Notes under the pieces: model-generated
The model's input: the letters and a program-made list of their open reading frames with translations, nothing else
What the model was told of the DNA's origin: nothing
Databases searched by the model: none
In this document: positions 21,501-33,265 of the stretch, in pieces
Position numbering within the stretch: position 1 is the stretch's first letter
Layout: each line of letters starts with the position of its first letter
Made by a program: the position numbers and the translations under genes
Source: Panaeolus papilionaceus
Taxonomy: Eukaryota; Basidiomycota; Agaricomycetes; Agaricales
Reading direction: 5' to 3'
Assembly (NCBI GenBank): GCA_015501605.1
Contig: JADNRZ010000006.1
Location: 310,001-374,000 of the forward strand
Length of the DNA: 64,000 nt

Positions 21501-23639
21501 AGCAACAAGCGGCCGTCCTTATCTGATATCTTCGGTAAGAAGGAAAGCGACGTAGAAAACAGTTCTGAGGAAGCACGGTACGCTGGGCCAAGCACCCCAA
21601 ATCGGCCGACTGCTGTAAGGACTGGATCGAATTTTGTCATTGCACCTGCCGCGTCGCAGGACTCGGAAAGTGGCCGAAGTCCCAACATGACGGGTATGGA
21701 CATTGGGCCACGATTTGGTGGAGCGTATAGGTTCCCTGCTGAACACGCTGCGAATCGCACGCTAGCCACTCCCGATCCTTCATCTATCAGTGAATATCCT
21801 GCCCCAACTCCTTCCGAATCGTCATCTACCTCATCCTCGCACTCCTCACAAGGCGCTTTGATTTTAGAACGACTTGAAGAAAATTTAAGCAAGGGCCAAA
21901 GAAACGACATCATCAGCACGCTAGAAGACCCGCCTCGCAAGTTTAGTCTTGCATCACCCGTTCTTCAAGTGGTTAACTCGAATACCGTCAAGGATCGCTT
22001 CCTCATTCTCTTCAACGATATCCTCATCATCGCCAAACCTGCCCAATATGACCGTGATAATCTGATGGAGGCGCACAATAAACCCAGTTTACCTGATAGA
22101 AAATATTCAGTGAAACATGTTGTCTCACTCCGCGACCTCCGCTTTTGCCCCGACCGCTTGGATTCAAGCAAGTCATCGGCCTCGGGTGTGCGCTCTCCCT
22201 TAATGCGCACGTTTATCGTACAGTTCATCGAGGATCCCGACCGTGCTATCAGCAGCCTCTTTTCCAAGTCGCGGGTACCAGAGGACTCCGTGTTGCTGGG
22301 ACAACTGTTGTTCAAAACGATTGAGCTAAATCGTACTCGATTGGGCGAATACTTGGCTAAGCGTAGCTCGAAATCGGTGCTGAAGTCGTATCTGGATAGT
22401 TTCGGGTTCATGGGTCTCAGTCTAGACGTCGCTTTGCGTATTTTCCTACAATCGGTCAACATCTCCTCTCAACTCCAGGTGTACGGGGCCATGGAGCATC
22501 TGCTTGACTCGTTTGCCAGTCGCTGGTATGACGCCAACGCCAAGCTTGTGGTGTACGACAAGGACATGGCTACCCGCCTCGTTCGTGCCCTCGTTCAATT
22601 GAACAAAATCCTTCACGATGGAATTGCTGACCAGCCAGGACCAAGTGACGATATTCGGCACAACATGACATCCAAAGACTTCCAGGATGTGTTTAAACGG
22701 TTTGACACGCGCAATTTGTTGACAGAGGAGTTGCTTTCCCAGCTGTACCACTCCATTCGACGCGAACGACTCTGTCAGGCATCGTCATTCGACGATGCTG
22801 ATGACATTCCCGTCACGATCAAGCGACCACTGCCGACATGGTTAACGCACAAAACGCAATCAGAGCCGATTGTGCTCCGACTTCCACAAGCAGATCCATC
22901 GTTTACGATTGAGCTGCATGGTCAAGATCTCGTCTTCGATCCTCCTGTGCTCAAGTTTACCAAGTCTTCTGAAGCATCATTTAGAGTGTCGAGTACGTCT
23001 TTGGGACCCAAAACGATCGTTATGTGCCGATGTGGTCCAAATGCGATCAGATATTCTGGTCTGCCATTGACACAAACGATAGTGGTGGAAAGGTCGTTCA
23101 TGCGCAACACGTTCCAGATTGCGTTTATCGCTGCGGATGGATCGAAGAGGCGTTACATGTACAGTCATGAGGATCCCATCGTGAAGAATGAGTGGGTATC
23201 GTCATTGAAGCGAAACATCGATACGGTCAGAACACCACCTGGACCAACGGAAGCGAAGTCGATGATGATGCAAAAGATGGGCAAGGCTGCTGATGCAATT
23301 GCGTTCAAGGTACTCCAGGAGACGCTGACTGGTGTCAATGGGGTCAGCCGACAGCGACATCAAACCAACGGGTCGTACTCCACACAGGGTAGCGGGGACG
23401 ACCCACCTGTATTTGCACGGTCGAAGAGCAGGAGCAGGAACTATCCGCCTAGGGCTGAGCTTGGGCTTGGACATCGGTCTGAGAACAGCTCAAGAGAGAG
23501 TAACGATAGAGATGGGATGGATGCGACGCAAGACGGGGCAGCGTTGTGGACGCAGAGGGACCTCGTAATCCAGTGTCAGCAGAACAGCGCCATTCCAGCC
23601 GTGTTACCGTACTTGCTGCAGTCCCAGACAGCATTTTGA
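18593..23639 (+). CDS. Large Sec7/PH domain protein (Arf-GEF-like, degenerate active site)
   Basis: Sec7 domains load GTP on Arf GTPases at membranes. One intron (20229-20277) gives 1,665 residues. The first 1,050 are low-complexity, rich in Ser/Pro/Thr, with a KKRRSRSRSRSRGS patch near residue 120. A PH-like segment around residues 1,085-1,190 has DRFLILFNDILIIAKP; the Sec7 domain covers about 1,193-1,376 (LKSYLDSFGFMGLSLDVALR, then FLQSVNISSQLQVYGAMEHL); a second PH domain lies near 1,435-1,527 (FRVSSTSLGPKTIVMCRCG, then NEWVSSLKRNI). By eye, the catalytic glutamate of the usual GEAQ loop aligns to Gln-1277, and the LNTDLH motif reads LNKILH. Start: ATG in CACCATGG. Sec7 fold is likely; exchange activity is doubtful. 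Confidence 0.85.
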
Positions 23640-24593
23640 GGTCATTTCCAACCACCCGTCATCTGACTACAACCCTTGTTTTGTTCAATACTGTTATTTT
23701 GTCCATCCCACCGAGAAAAGTATTTTTATGTGCAACTTTGGCTATCTGTATGTCTTGTTTTTGTTTTTCTTGGTTGCTATCCGAACTTATAGTTTGCCAT
23801 CAGTCGCTCCTTCTATTATGCTATATGTGTAACAACAACATTCAGACTTGACATCGTCTTATCGTCCCTGGTTATGAATATTTGGTGTATGCTTGAGATA
23901 TGACTTTGCTTTATATTTCTGTTTCGATAAAGGCGCTCCTACAAACACGGTCTTTTCAGCATTTTTTGTTTTTAATTGTACAGTTTCCTCTTGCGCAGAC
24001 TTGCATACACAATTACTACTCTGATTTGATGTTCTGGTACTCTCATTCGCTCTTTGTCATCGCATCTAAAAACCCTTGTCGTCTTTTTCTTGATTAGTCT
24101 CCACTACTTAATTCCAGTTTGTACCATTTGTTCTACAATAGCGCGAATTGTGAATAAAGCCAGTCTGAAGATCGACAACGTGGTCGGGTTATCGGTCTCC
24201 AAAACCTGCCTGGAGGCAATCACAGTGCATTCGGCTCAAACGGAGATGAAACATGCAGGATGAAAACCCCTGAGTATGAAGGTTGCTCCAACATGACACG
24301 CGTTTTTCAGCAAATGATTACAAGGACTGAGGAGAATGCATGGATATCACGCACCCACAATGCGGTAGACGAAACAAATAGAATTTATATAATTGTTCAG
24401 TTCATTTAATACAACGCAGCTGCCTCCGTATCATCCCCCACCTGGTTTCATTGTTTTCCGCTTTATCATACTTGAGCTACGCGTAGATCGCCAGCCACTC
24501 TCCAAACGTCAGCCACCCTGGTGGACCAGCCTTCCTATATCGCCAAACGTTAACAAGAGCGCATCATCTAAACGCATCCGCACTAGAGACAAC
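23640..24593. other. Intergenic, 3' UTR and promoter
   Basis: About 950 bp, T-rich at the left as expected for a 3' UTR. No gene is seen. The frame before the next gene is open upstream of its ATG but starts only with TTG. Confidence 0.5.
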
Positions 24594-25490
24594 ATGTTCA
24601 CCAAGGGCAACCCATCTACGTTTTGTCACCATTACACCCGTCACAGCAACAGAGTTGCTCCTACGAGATCTCACTCGGATACAACATCTACGGACTCGGA
24701 CGGATTCCTGAGTGCTAGCGAGGAGAGGAGGAGAAAGATGACATTCGCATGGGCAGCGGAGCAGGAGTTTCTGCGGAGCGACAAGAGGGGCATGACCACG
24801 GAGGAATGGGTGAAACAGCAAAGAGATTTTCAAAGGGCAACGGCACCAAAAACACGACAGACATCGACAAAGTCCAAAGCCAGATTTGTTGGTGTTATAG
24901 GAGGAGAGACATGTCGAGTACGACTAAGAGAGGGAAAGGCGTATGTTATGGAGAAGGCAGGATCGAGTGATGATGATGAGTACAAGTGGAATTGGGCGCA
25001 GAGTCAAGCCAGGTCACGAATCCGAGAAGAGTTCAAGAAAATGGAGGAGCATCTTCAACGTAAACAGGAAGCCGAACGAGAGGCACGGGCAGAACGAGAG
25101 AAGATGGCTCGAGCAGCGTTGGAGGAAAAGGAAAGAAGAGATCGAATGAAGGTTGAAGGATTTGTGCGAGAGTCATGGCAGAGATACGAAGATGGTTGGA
25201 AGAGAATGATAACAGACGAAACTCTTTTATCATTCGAGTCTGTTCCATGGCCAGTCATGATGCAAGTCAGAGGTGAAAGTGATTTAAACAGGGATTGCAT
25301 CAGTAATTTCTTGTTTTCACCACTTCATTCAGCAGATTCAAGTAGAAAAGAAAGACTAAAAAAAGCATTACTTCGGTGGCATCCAGATAGATTCACCCGT
25401 TTTATTGATAAAATACAAGAAAAAGACAAAGAAAAAGTAATTAATTCAGTTGGTATCGTAGTTAGGATTTTAAATGATTTGATTATATAA
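24594..25490 (+). CDS. NFKBIL1-like protein with a C-terminal J-domain-type HPD motif
   Basis: Single-exon protein of 298 residues; role not known in fungi. The start is the ATG at 24594 (MFTKGNPSTF). A basic Ser/Thr-rich head contains SDTTSTDSDGFLSASEERRR. A long charged helix from about residue 140 to 200 is rich in Glu, Arg and Lys and likely a coiled coil. The C-terminus RKERLKKALLRWHPDRF matches the pattern in NFKBIL1 proteins, where a helix precedes an HPD-like turn as in DnaJ domains. Whether it contacts an Hsp70 is unknown. MIA40 starts only 79 bp downstream on the same strand, an unusually tight tandem pair here. Confidence 0.7.
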   Translation: MFTKGNPSTFCHHYTRHSNRVAPTRSHSDTTSTDSDGFLSASEERRRKMTFAWAAEQEFLRSDKRGMTTEEWVKQQRDFQRATAPKTRQTSTKSKARFVGVIGGETCRVRLREGKAYVMEKAGSSDDDEYKWNWAQSQARSRIREEFKKMEEHLQRKQEAEREARAEREKMARAALEEKERRDRMKVEGFVRESWQRYEDGWKRMITDETLLSFESVPWPVMMQVRGESDLNRDCISNFLFSPLHSADSSRKERLKKALLRWHPDRFTRFIDKIQEKDKEKVINSVGIVVRILNDLII

Positions 25491-25569
25491 TTATTATATT
25501 TATAATTGTTTGTATATTCCAATATTACTCATCCATTCCATTTTATATTTCTTACTTTTTAACTTACTC

Positions 25570-26460
25570 ATGTTCTCTCGTTTAACGCGTCTTTCTCTTC
25601 GTAGAGGCTTTCATTCAGCCTCAGGGCACTCTAATTCATCAAGAGTCTTTTCAAGACCTGCCAAAATCATCTTTGGTGCTTCAGGTGCTGCTTATATAGG
25701 CTACCAACTCAGCACACAGAATCAACTACACCTCGATTCGCCACAGCCTTCTTCCACCGGTAAGTGTATATCATGAGCACCCTTCGATCCTTTGTTATTT
25801 ATTTTCAAACAAAAAGTGCTACCAAAACCACAACCAAAGCTTCAGAAATCTAATACCTCACAACCCCCTCCTACATCTGACGCTAATACCCCGGACTTTA
25901 TTCCTGACCGTGCCCCAGTTCCCGACAATGCTTTATCATCAGATGCAGACTCGGCTCCACAAGAAGAGTCTTCTTCTACTGAACCGGAAGGCGAAGGTGA
26001 AGGTGCCGCCGCTGCAGCCAACAAGGGTGCCTACGACCCTGTAACCGGCGAAATCAACTGGGATTGCCCTTGCCTTGGAGGAATGGCTCATGGTCCCTGC
26101 GGAGAGGAATTCAAAGAGGCCTTTTCCTGTTTCGTGTATTCTGAAGCAGAACCGAAAGGCATAAACTGCGTCGAAAAGTTTCAAGCCATGCAAAACTGTT
26201 TCCGCGCACATCCCGACGCGTATGCAGATGGTACTCTATTTTTACGCCCTCTCTTTCCCCAATCATACTCACCTCTTTCATCAACAGAAATCATGCGTGA
26301 TGACGATGATGACGACGAAACAAACGACGCCCCCACCCCATCTGATGATTCTCAACTACCTCCTCAATCCACTAACGACACCATTGCACCCTCAGACACA
26401 GAATCCCAACCTGCTCCTCAGGTTATTCCATCCACCGACTCTTCCGTACCCTCTTCATAG
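25570..26460 (+). CDS. MIA40: MIA40 oxidoreductase, mitochondrial intermembrane space import
   Basis: Disulfide carrier that oxidises and traps cysteine-motif proteins entering the intermembrane space, then passes electrons to Erv1. Three exons (introns 25760-25816 and 26231-26287) give 258 residues. The N-terminus is a basic presequence followed by a membrane anchor ([17 protein letters not shown]), the inner-membrane-anchored form usual in fungi. The core has the redox CPC in [15 protein letters not shown] and a twin CX9C pair: [11 protein letters not shown] and [11 protein letters not shown]. The tail after the second intron is acidic, with a run of six Asp, and rich in Pro and Ser. All catalytic and structural cysteines are present. 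Confidence 0.96.
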
Positions 26461-26747
26461 TTCGCCCCATCCGCTCACACCAAAACGCCGCTTCCTAGAA
26501 GCACCCATAGATGCTTCGTCATTATAGATTATCTATTTCCCTCACTCATAAACACCTGGCATTTACCACCACCCCACTTAATCCTACACCATTAATAAAC
26601 CATTTTAAACATAAATACGAGGGATATCATTATCAGTACAAATTTCAAACAACTATATAAATCAGGTATACAACAGCATTACAACGAAAGCGCCAATCAA
26701 CAAACACAGGAAGGTTATTTACACCAGAACAGACAAACAGCATTTCT

Positions 26748-29700
26748 TTAATCCACTCGGAAGTGTTTTTCGATAACATTACCGTTGACGATGTACCCGT
26801 TGGTTTGGAACAATTTGGATCCAAGGAAGGGTGCAATGTCGAAAATGTCGTGCTCCTTGGCCTAAAAGGGATCATATGTTTGGCTACGTTGAAAAAACGA
26901 AGACGAATTTTGCCCATACCTTGGCTTCCAATTCCGAAACCTTCACCGTCACGTTCTCTGGTTGCTCATGTCGCTGGAGCTGATACAGTCGTGCCTTGTC
27001 CTTGACAATTCCGCCAAGCAAGAACGCCAACAGTTCTTCGTGATCCTTGGATTGAGTGAGATATTTACGGAAACCCTGACAGTCGACATGTTAGCGAGGT
27101 GCACACTTCAAGATAAAAAAGAACGCACTCTTTGCAAGGTCTTCTTGATGCTGAGCTTTTGAGCACTGACAAAGCTTCCAACAGCGACCTCAATAGCAAG
27201 GTCAATGTCATCCGCTCGAACATACTCTCGCAGTGCCATTTTCGCGCTTGCCTCGGCCATACGGATCATACTCTCCAAATGACGCACAGTAATAGGATAA
27301 GATCCTGTAGCCATGGACTCGCGACGCAAATCAGAGTACAGTCCTTGCAGCTTCTGCTGGTCGACGTCAAACAACTTGGGTCGGATCTTTTCCCGTGCAT
27401 ACATGATGTACTTGCGCAACACATCTTGTGGGATAATCTTTTCGTTAAAACAAATCATGTTAGCCAATAATCAGGAAAGCATAGGAAAATCCTCACATCA
27501 GCATCCAGTGTGGTTGCAACCGCAATTTCCTCCGTCTCCTTGTCAAACTTGGGGTGACTCCTCAAATGACTTCCAACGACGAACCTCGCCAACAATTCGT
27601 CCATCACAGGGTCGACTGTATCCTTAACTACGCAAAGGACGTCAAATCGTGACAAAATGGGCTCCGTCAACTCCACATTTTGCTGGAACGGTATCGTCGG
27701 GTTATAACGACCTCTAATGGGATTGGCGGCTGCGATGATAGCACACCGCGCTTGAAGACTTGTCACGATGCCAGCTTTGGAGATCGAGATGGACTGTTGT
27801 TCCATCGCTTCGTGAATAGATGTTCGATCTGCGTCGTTCATCTTGTCAAATTCGTCGATCAAACAGGTACCCTTGTCCGCCAAAACGAGCGCCCCTCCTT
27901 CCAATGTCCACTCCCTCGTAATGGGATCTTTTCGCACACTCGCTGTCAGACCAACAGCCGATGCTCCCTGGCCCGTTGCAAAGACAGATCGATGAGCTGT
28001 CTTCTCCGCATATTTCAAAAACTGGGATTTGGCTGTTCCAGGATCGCCCAGGAGTAGCACGTTGATGTCACCTCTGATGCGATGCTTGTTTCCAACATCT
28101 TTGGCCACTCCTCCGAACAGGGAGAGAGCAATGGCAGTCTTGATATCCTCGTGTCCGTAAATTGATGGAGCGATTGATTTGATGATGCGCTTGCGAATGC
28201 GTTTATCTTTGGCGAGCTCTCTCATTTCGCGTTCATCTTCTTCGGTGAGTCTGAAGGCTGCAAAGAGGTCCTCCTTCTTGTTAACATGGTTGGCTTCGAT
28301 GATGGTGGAGAAGACCGGGAACCCGTTCTTGGCATTGAGGGAGGCATCAAAATTATTACGGTATATACCAGTAATTTCCTGCATGTTTATTTAGCAACCA
28401 TCCTATTTAGCAAAGTGAAAAAAATAAAATCTTACCACTTCCTCTCCAGGTTTTGCACTGTCAATCAAGTCCCAGAGCAGGATAACTTCGCGATGACGGG
28501 GCAGTCGACCAGCCGGAACAGATCCCGGGGACTCTTGAAGAGTCATCTTCTGATAGTTGCGATATACAGTCTACGGATCCGTGAGCATCATTGGTCTACC
28601 ATCCGGCTGAAAAGAAACTCTACCTGTGTTGAATTGACTGTGAAAGGACCTTTACTTTCACAATTGGCGCAGTAACTGATCTTTACTTCTCTTGAAGCAT
28701 CCTGGTAGAAAGGCCCCAAAACAGCCGCGCACTTGCGGCAGTCAAACTTAACATATTTAAGTTGAGGGAAAACACCACTTCGACGGGTGACAACGCCGGA
28801 TACTCGCACAAGATTGTTAAGGTTGGATCGACGAAGATCGCGAAGTGTAAGGCTGAGAGGCAGATCAGTGATGCGGACGTGGACCTCAGAATGAATGCGC
28901 TTGTAGGCTGGGAAGTAGACCAAGATAGCATTTAATGCCACTTCGTCAAAAATTTCGAGCATTGCACTCGGGGAGTTGGTGAGAAAGTAGGATAGAATGG
29001 GTTTCGAGGTGGTGAGGTGCATGTAGGACACTTCCAGAGATTCAGCGTTGGCTGCACATACATGTTAGTGATGAGACATGGATTTCGTTCACTGGGGACA
29101 TACTTTCTCCAAGTTGTCGGATCCTTTGTCCGTATACTGAAGAACCGTGGTCATCCGTGAAGGTCAACAAGAACTGACGGAAGTGTCGAACGATGGTTCG
29201 TCGCACACGGTCATGGGCAATCCATTCAGCAATGGACTTGGCCTTGATATCGCTAAGTTGTTCAAGAGGTATTTCCTGATCAAATTGAAATTAGTGACAC
29301 GAGTGGACGAGAAGAGAAGGCGTGTACTTGCATCTTCAACACCCTCTAAATCATCAAGATCCCGACGTTCATCGTATTGCTTCCTTGTCCTTCTCTTCAT
29401 GTTGGAGAGTTCCATATCGTCATCAAACAAGTTGTCCTCTTCGTCACTGCCTAAAAACGCGGGTGCACGGCTCCTACGAGCAGCTCGCAAGCCTCGACCT
29501 GTCCTCTCAAGCTTATCACGACGGGCCATTTTGGCTTCTGCTGCGCGACGGGCAGCGGTGGACATCTCTTCAAAATCAGCCTCGTCGTCTATATCAGCGT
29601 CAGAGTAACGATCTAAAACTTCATTTGGAGCATAATCTCTGAGATTGCTGTCAACGTTATGAACGGACGATGAATGCAGTTCACCTACGCCTCAAGGTCT

Positions 29701-29975
29701 TCCCCAAACAGATCTTCTCCTTCTCCGTCTTCATCCTCGTCGACATCTTGCACTGCATCTCTTTCGTCGAGACTATCATCCGTGTCTGAGAAAGGAGCAG
29801 GTGGAGAAGAAGGAGGTAGTGATGATCTAGCAGCATCATCTCGTTCTGGGGTGTGTGCTCGTGGGGGAGAGGATGCAGGCAGTGGAGAAGAATCTCTTTG
29901 ACGTTTTGCACCTCTTGAAGCCTATAAATTTATTTAAAACGCGTAAAAATGAGAATAAAACGCGCGACTTACCAT
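26748..29975 (-). CDS. MCM2: DNA replication licensing factor MCM2
   Basis: Subunit of the MCM2-7 replicative helicase. Visible landmarks are an acidic, serine-rich N-terminus, the zinc site CRKCAAVLG...[11 protein letters not shown], the MCM2-type block [20 protein letters not shown], Walker [26 protein letters not shown], Walker [10 protein letters not shown] and the arginine-finger motif LSRFDVL. The C-terminal exons read [20 protein letters not shown] and end [11 protein letters not shown] before the stop at 26748. The start is unusual: the first coding exon holds only the ATG at 29973-29975, followed at once by a GTAAGT donor; the intron is 29922-29972 and coding resumes with [12 protein letters not shown]. 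Family order and key residues are intact. Confidence 0.95.
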
Positions 29976-30109
29976 GATGAAGTAGTGTGAATGAGGAAAG
30001 ATAAATGACCAAACGCGTCGCGTTACTTTCACTGGATCGGACTTTGAAAATCAGTTACGATCGGACTGCCAAATATTTTTGTCACTCTTATGAAATGCAT
30101 TATACTAAG

Positions 30110-30759
30110 TACAGTGTAGTTAGGCTCCTTGGGACAGCACTTTGACCCAAGCCATACAGCGTCCCTCCACTAAGAAATTTCCAAATAAAATTCATAATAT
30201 CGTAATTTATGGTCTCAAGGGCTCGTATGTAGAATTTTATAATATTTTGTGCGGTTTTGTATCCAGGAGAGGGGGGATCGAGAAACAGATAAAATCGTCA
30301 CATTCGGGTTCCTTGGGACGGTGTGACTCGCCCAAATCGAGCGGGTCAAAAAGTCACACCCTGTCAATGGAGCATACAAATACCTTCCTCCTGTGTAACG
30401 ACGTCGCCCCGAATTTTCTTGCACATGCATTCTTTCGTCCTTTTGTCTCATTCAAACTCAAATATTATCTTAGAGTATGTGTACATAAGGGGAATTTTTT
30501 AAAACCGATAAATTCCTAAAATTAAACAAATTTGTCCAGCAAAGGAAAAGCACATGTCCTAGATTTGGCCAAAACAGAACAGTAATTCATATCCTGTGTG
30601 TTTATTACGGACCTCATAATTTTAAAACTTTTTATACTAGTGTATGTAGAATAGGTTTATACGTCTGCGAAGTTTCATGAAGAACCGTCAGGAATTGGGA
30701 GTGCCAGACCAATTTGTCCCAAGGAACATGTTTGTCCCAAGGAGCCTAACTACACTGTA
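30110..30759. mobile_element. Tc1/mariner-type MITE (non-autonomous DNA transposon)
   Basis: A perfect terminal inverted repeat spans 30109-30136 and 30733-30760 (28 bp each, counting flanking bases). Taking TA at 30110-30111 and 30758-30759 as the target duplication, the element is 646 bp, begins with CAGTGTAGTTAGGC and ends with its complement, as Tc1/mariner ends do. Inside are subterminal copies of the same unit (TTTGTCCCAAGGA at 30713-30725 and 30731-30743, and the inverted TTCCTTGGGAC near 30309-30319), a 9-bp-arm hairpin (GGTGTGACT 30320-30328 with 30352-30360) and a CTTGGG/CCCAAG hairpin next to the left end. No transposase frame exists, so it must be mobilised in trans. Perfect ends suggest a fairly recent insertion. 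Confidence 0.85.
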
Positions 30760-30769
30760 CATTAAATAA

Positions 30770-31317
30770 TTAGGGCTTAGGCTGAGCAGACACCATCATT
30801 TCAGGCGTTATAGCAGTTGGAAAGGATTTAAGAGGTTCACTGTCGATAAATAATCATTAATTTGTCATGTTTTATAAAATAAACTACACACCTTCTAATA
30901 TCCCAGACATCTTCACTACTCTTTTCCAGCCTTCGGTGTGCCCACCACTCAGCCCTGCGACGAATCCACGTCTCACGCTGTTCCTCGGGGTGCTTGGTTT
31001 TCAAACTCAAACAAAATTTGAACTCATCGAATTTTCGGTCGCAACTCGTCCGTTCACCAAACCGGTAGAGGGACTTCACTTGGGAGCGAATAGCTATATT
31101 CAAAAGGTAATGAGCATACAAAATATCACCGAGGTTAGCTTCTGGGTTTACCGCTGCAACCAATGTAGTCATCAAAAACGGTCCAACATCCTGGAATGTC
31201 ACTGGGCGTAGGGTGTAGTTTTTTCAGCCGCTCCTCCTCCTGCTCAAACACACTCTTGAAGTCGAGTTTCGACATGACTTTGTTGTGAGAATTCAATTGA
31301 AGGAATGGGTCGTTCAT
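30770..31317 (-). CDS. EMI1 / DUF3128 family protein
   Basis: Small protein related to yeast Emi1, needed for early meiotic gene induction and linked to mitochondria; molecular function unknown. Three exons (introns 31094-31151 and 30840-30891) give 145 residues. It contains the family core IPGCWTVFDDYIGCSAIRSQ, then VKSLYRFGERTSCDRKFDEF, KFCLSLKTKHPEEQRETWIR and RRAEWWAHRRLEKSSEDVWD, with the cysteine pattern of a CHCH-like helical pair. Start: ATG at 31317; a later in-frame ATG at 31275 is possible. The stop codon lies 10 bp from the MITE, so its 3' UTR and poly(A) signal must come from the transposon. Divergent from the hydrolase gene. Confidence 0.87.
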
Positions 31318-31543
31318 TCGCTCTTGATTTCAAACAGATGCAAACTGTCGGAAGCGAAATTCAGACTTTCACAGCTCAGTATCTTCCTGACACACTAGTT
31401 GGTCATTTGATGCGGGGTACAATGCGGACACGTTCATATTTTTGTAACAATCTGGGTTGACATTTTCATGTGCTTGCGAGCGAATTGATATCAACGCACA
31501 ACAAACTTGTCTTTATTCCGCTACCACCACTGACTTTTCTGCC

Positions 31544-32909
31544 ATGGCCCAGTCCTACGCGTTTCGAAACCAGCCATTGAAAGGGCTGTACTTGACTTAC
31601 CAGCTTATTGTCTCGGTTTGCATTCGATTCCCCCTCTGGGTGCTATTTAATATCCCAAGGTAAGTTTAATTCAGACTTTTCCTGCAATTGAGCGACACAT
31701 CCCTTATTCGTTGCATTTTAAAAAATCAAGGTCATGGCGCCCTTTGCCAACATGGAGTTTAAAAAGAACTATCATGGTGAACGTCGTCCGTCGCTTTATG
31801 GAAACTACAGCCCAGTACGCATAATTGACTCCCCGTGCAAGATTATTTATTCACTCATCAATACAATACATAACAGGACTGGAAATATCCTTCCGCAGCC
31901 TAATCACCTGGCTATTGCTTCAGGACGTAACATCAACGGCGCTTGGGTCGCAGCAGCAAACCACCTTGTTACCGGTCACCTCAAGACGTGGGCCGATATA
32001 GCAGGTGTTTCATGCGTCAGGGTCCCAGGATATTGGTACCAAAAGCAAGGATCTTCTATCAAGGCTACATCTCCCGCCCAACCTGGCGAAAAAGTATTCT
32101 ACGTTTTCCACGGGGGTGCCTATATCAAACTCTCAGCCCATCCCAATGACCCCACTGCCACCATCTCTCATGGTTTGCTTCAGCGTGTCGAGGGTGTGAA
32201 TCGCCTCTTTTCCTTGGAGTACCGTCTGGCGGTGTCGAAACCATACAAGCCGGCCCACCCTTTCCCCACTCAGCTCCTAGATGCCCTTTCTGGGTACAAC
32301 TACCTTGTCAATACGCTTGGCTTCGCACCAGAAAATATTATTGTGGCTGGTGACTCGGCTGGTGGCAATTTGGCCCACTCTCTAGTTCGCTACCTCACAG
32401 AGTATCGCGGCACTCCAGACATCGATTTGCCTGCACCTCCGGGCGCCCTTCTTCTTCTTTCGCCATGGGCTGACCTTGGGAAAAGCCATGAAGTCCTTCC
32501 CCATCGTGCAGTGCAGAAGAAAGTTCCCACAGATTACATCGGCTCACGAAACGGGGACCACGAATATGCTAAAAACGCCTTCACAGGTCCCCATGGTCGC
32601 GGAGCAGCTGAAATTAACCCCTACATTTCTCCTGCCTCCCTCCATCCCAGTCTAGAAGTCGACTTCAAAGGTTTCCCACGGACATTTATCATTGGAGGAG
32701 GCGCCGAAGTCATAATTGATTGCATCCGAACTCTGAAGGAACGCATGGTCAAAGACCTTGGGGAAGGGAACGGTGTTAAGGAAGGAGAAGGCAAAGTCAG
32801 GTATCTCGAAGCCCCTGATGCCATTCACGACTACTTGATCTTCTCATGGCACGAGCCAGAGAGGACTCAAGCCCTGAAAGCAATCAACGATTGGGTAAAC
32901 GCCTCTTGA
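31544..32909 (+). CDS. Alpha/beta hydrolase (HSL-like / steryl acetyl hydrolase type)
   Basis: Carboxylesterase of the alpha/beta-hydrolase-3 group; the substrate is unknown, and steryl esters or lipids are the usual candidates. Exons 31544-31659, 31731-31814 and 31877-32909 give 410 residues. The N-terminal helix (LIVSVCIRFPLWVLFNIPR) probably anchors it to the endoplasmic reticulum. The oxyanion motif is VFHGGAYIKLSAHP, the nucleophile Ser sits in VAGDSAGGNLAH, and the C-terminal His is in DAIHDYLIFSW. The exon joins are needed: the middle exon uses another frame (SWRPLPTWSLKRTIMVNVV). Divergent from the EMI1-like gene with 226 bp between starts. Confidence 0.9.
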
Positions 32910-33265
32910 CTACAGGTACCTGTATATTAGAGATACCCAATCGTATGAATATGTCGTGATGTGGGCATCACCACAAATTTGTGAGATTTAAGTGCATGAC
33001 ACACCCTTTAATTATATTGGTCAGTTCAGTCCAGTTGTCGACGGCGATGCATTTCTTAGACACTCGGACATAACGAAAAATAAATCTTTGAACTTTCTTT
33101 TATCCTCGAACGGGATTGTCAGCTGCTAGGATACTCGCCGACACTGGGACTTGTGCCCGATTGCGTCTTGCTTTGCTCCATCTTGCATGTTTGAAAAGAG
33201 ATAATTGGTATATTCATTAAGTAGACATCATCTCGGGAAGAAAAAAAGAAAATCAACCAAGACAC
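32910..33265. other. Convergent intergenic, 3' UTRs
   Basis: 356 bp between the converging hydrolase and FNT-transporter stop codons. No gene or structured element is seen. Confidence 0.5.

Noticed and set aside
30142..30519. Open frames inside the MITE
   Set aside because: Both strands lack transposase motifs, and the frames cross the inverted repeats; they are chance frames.
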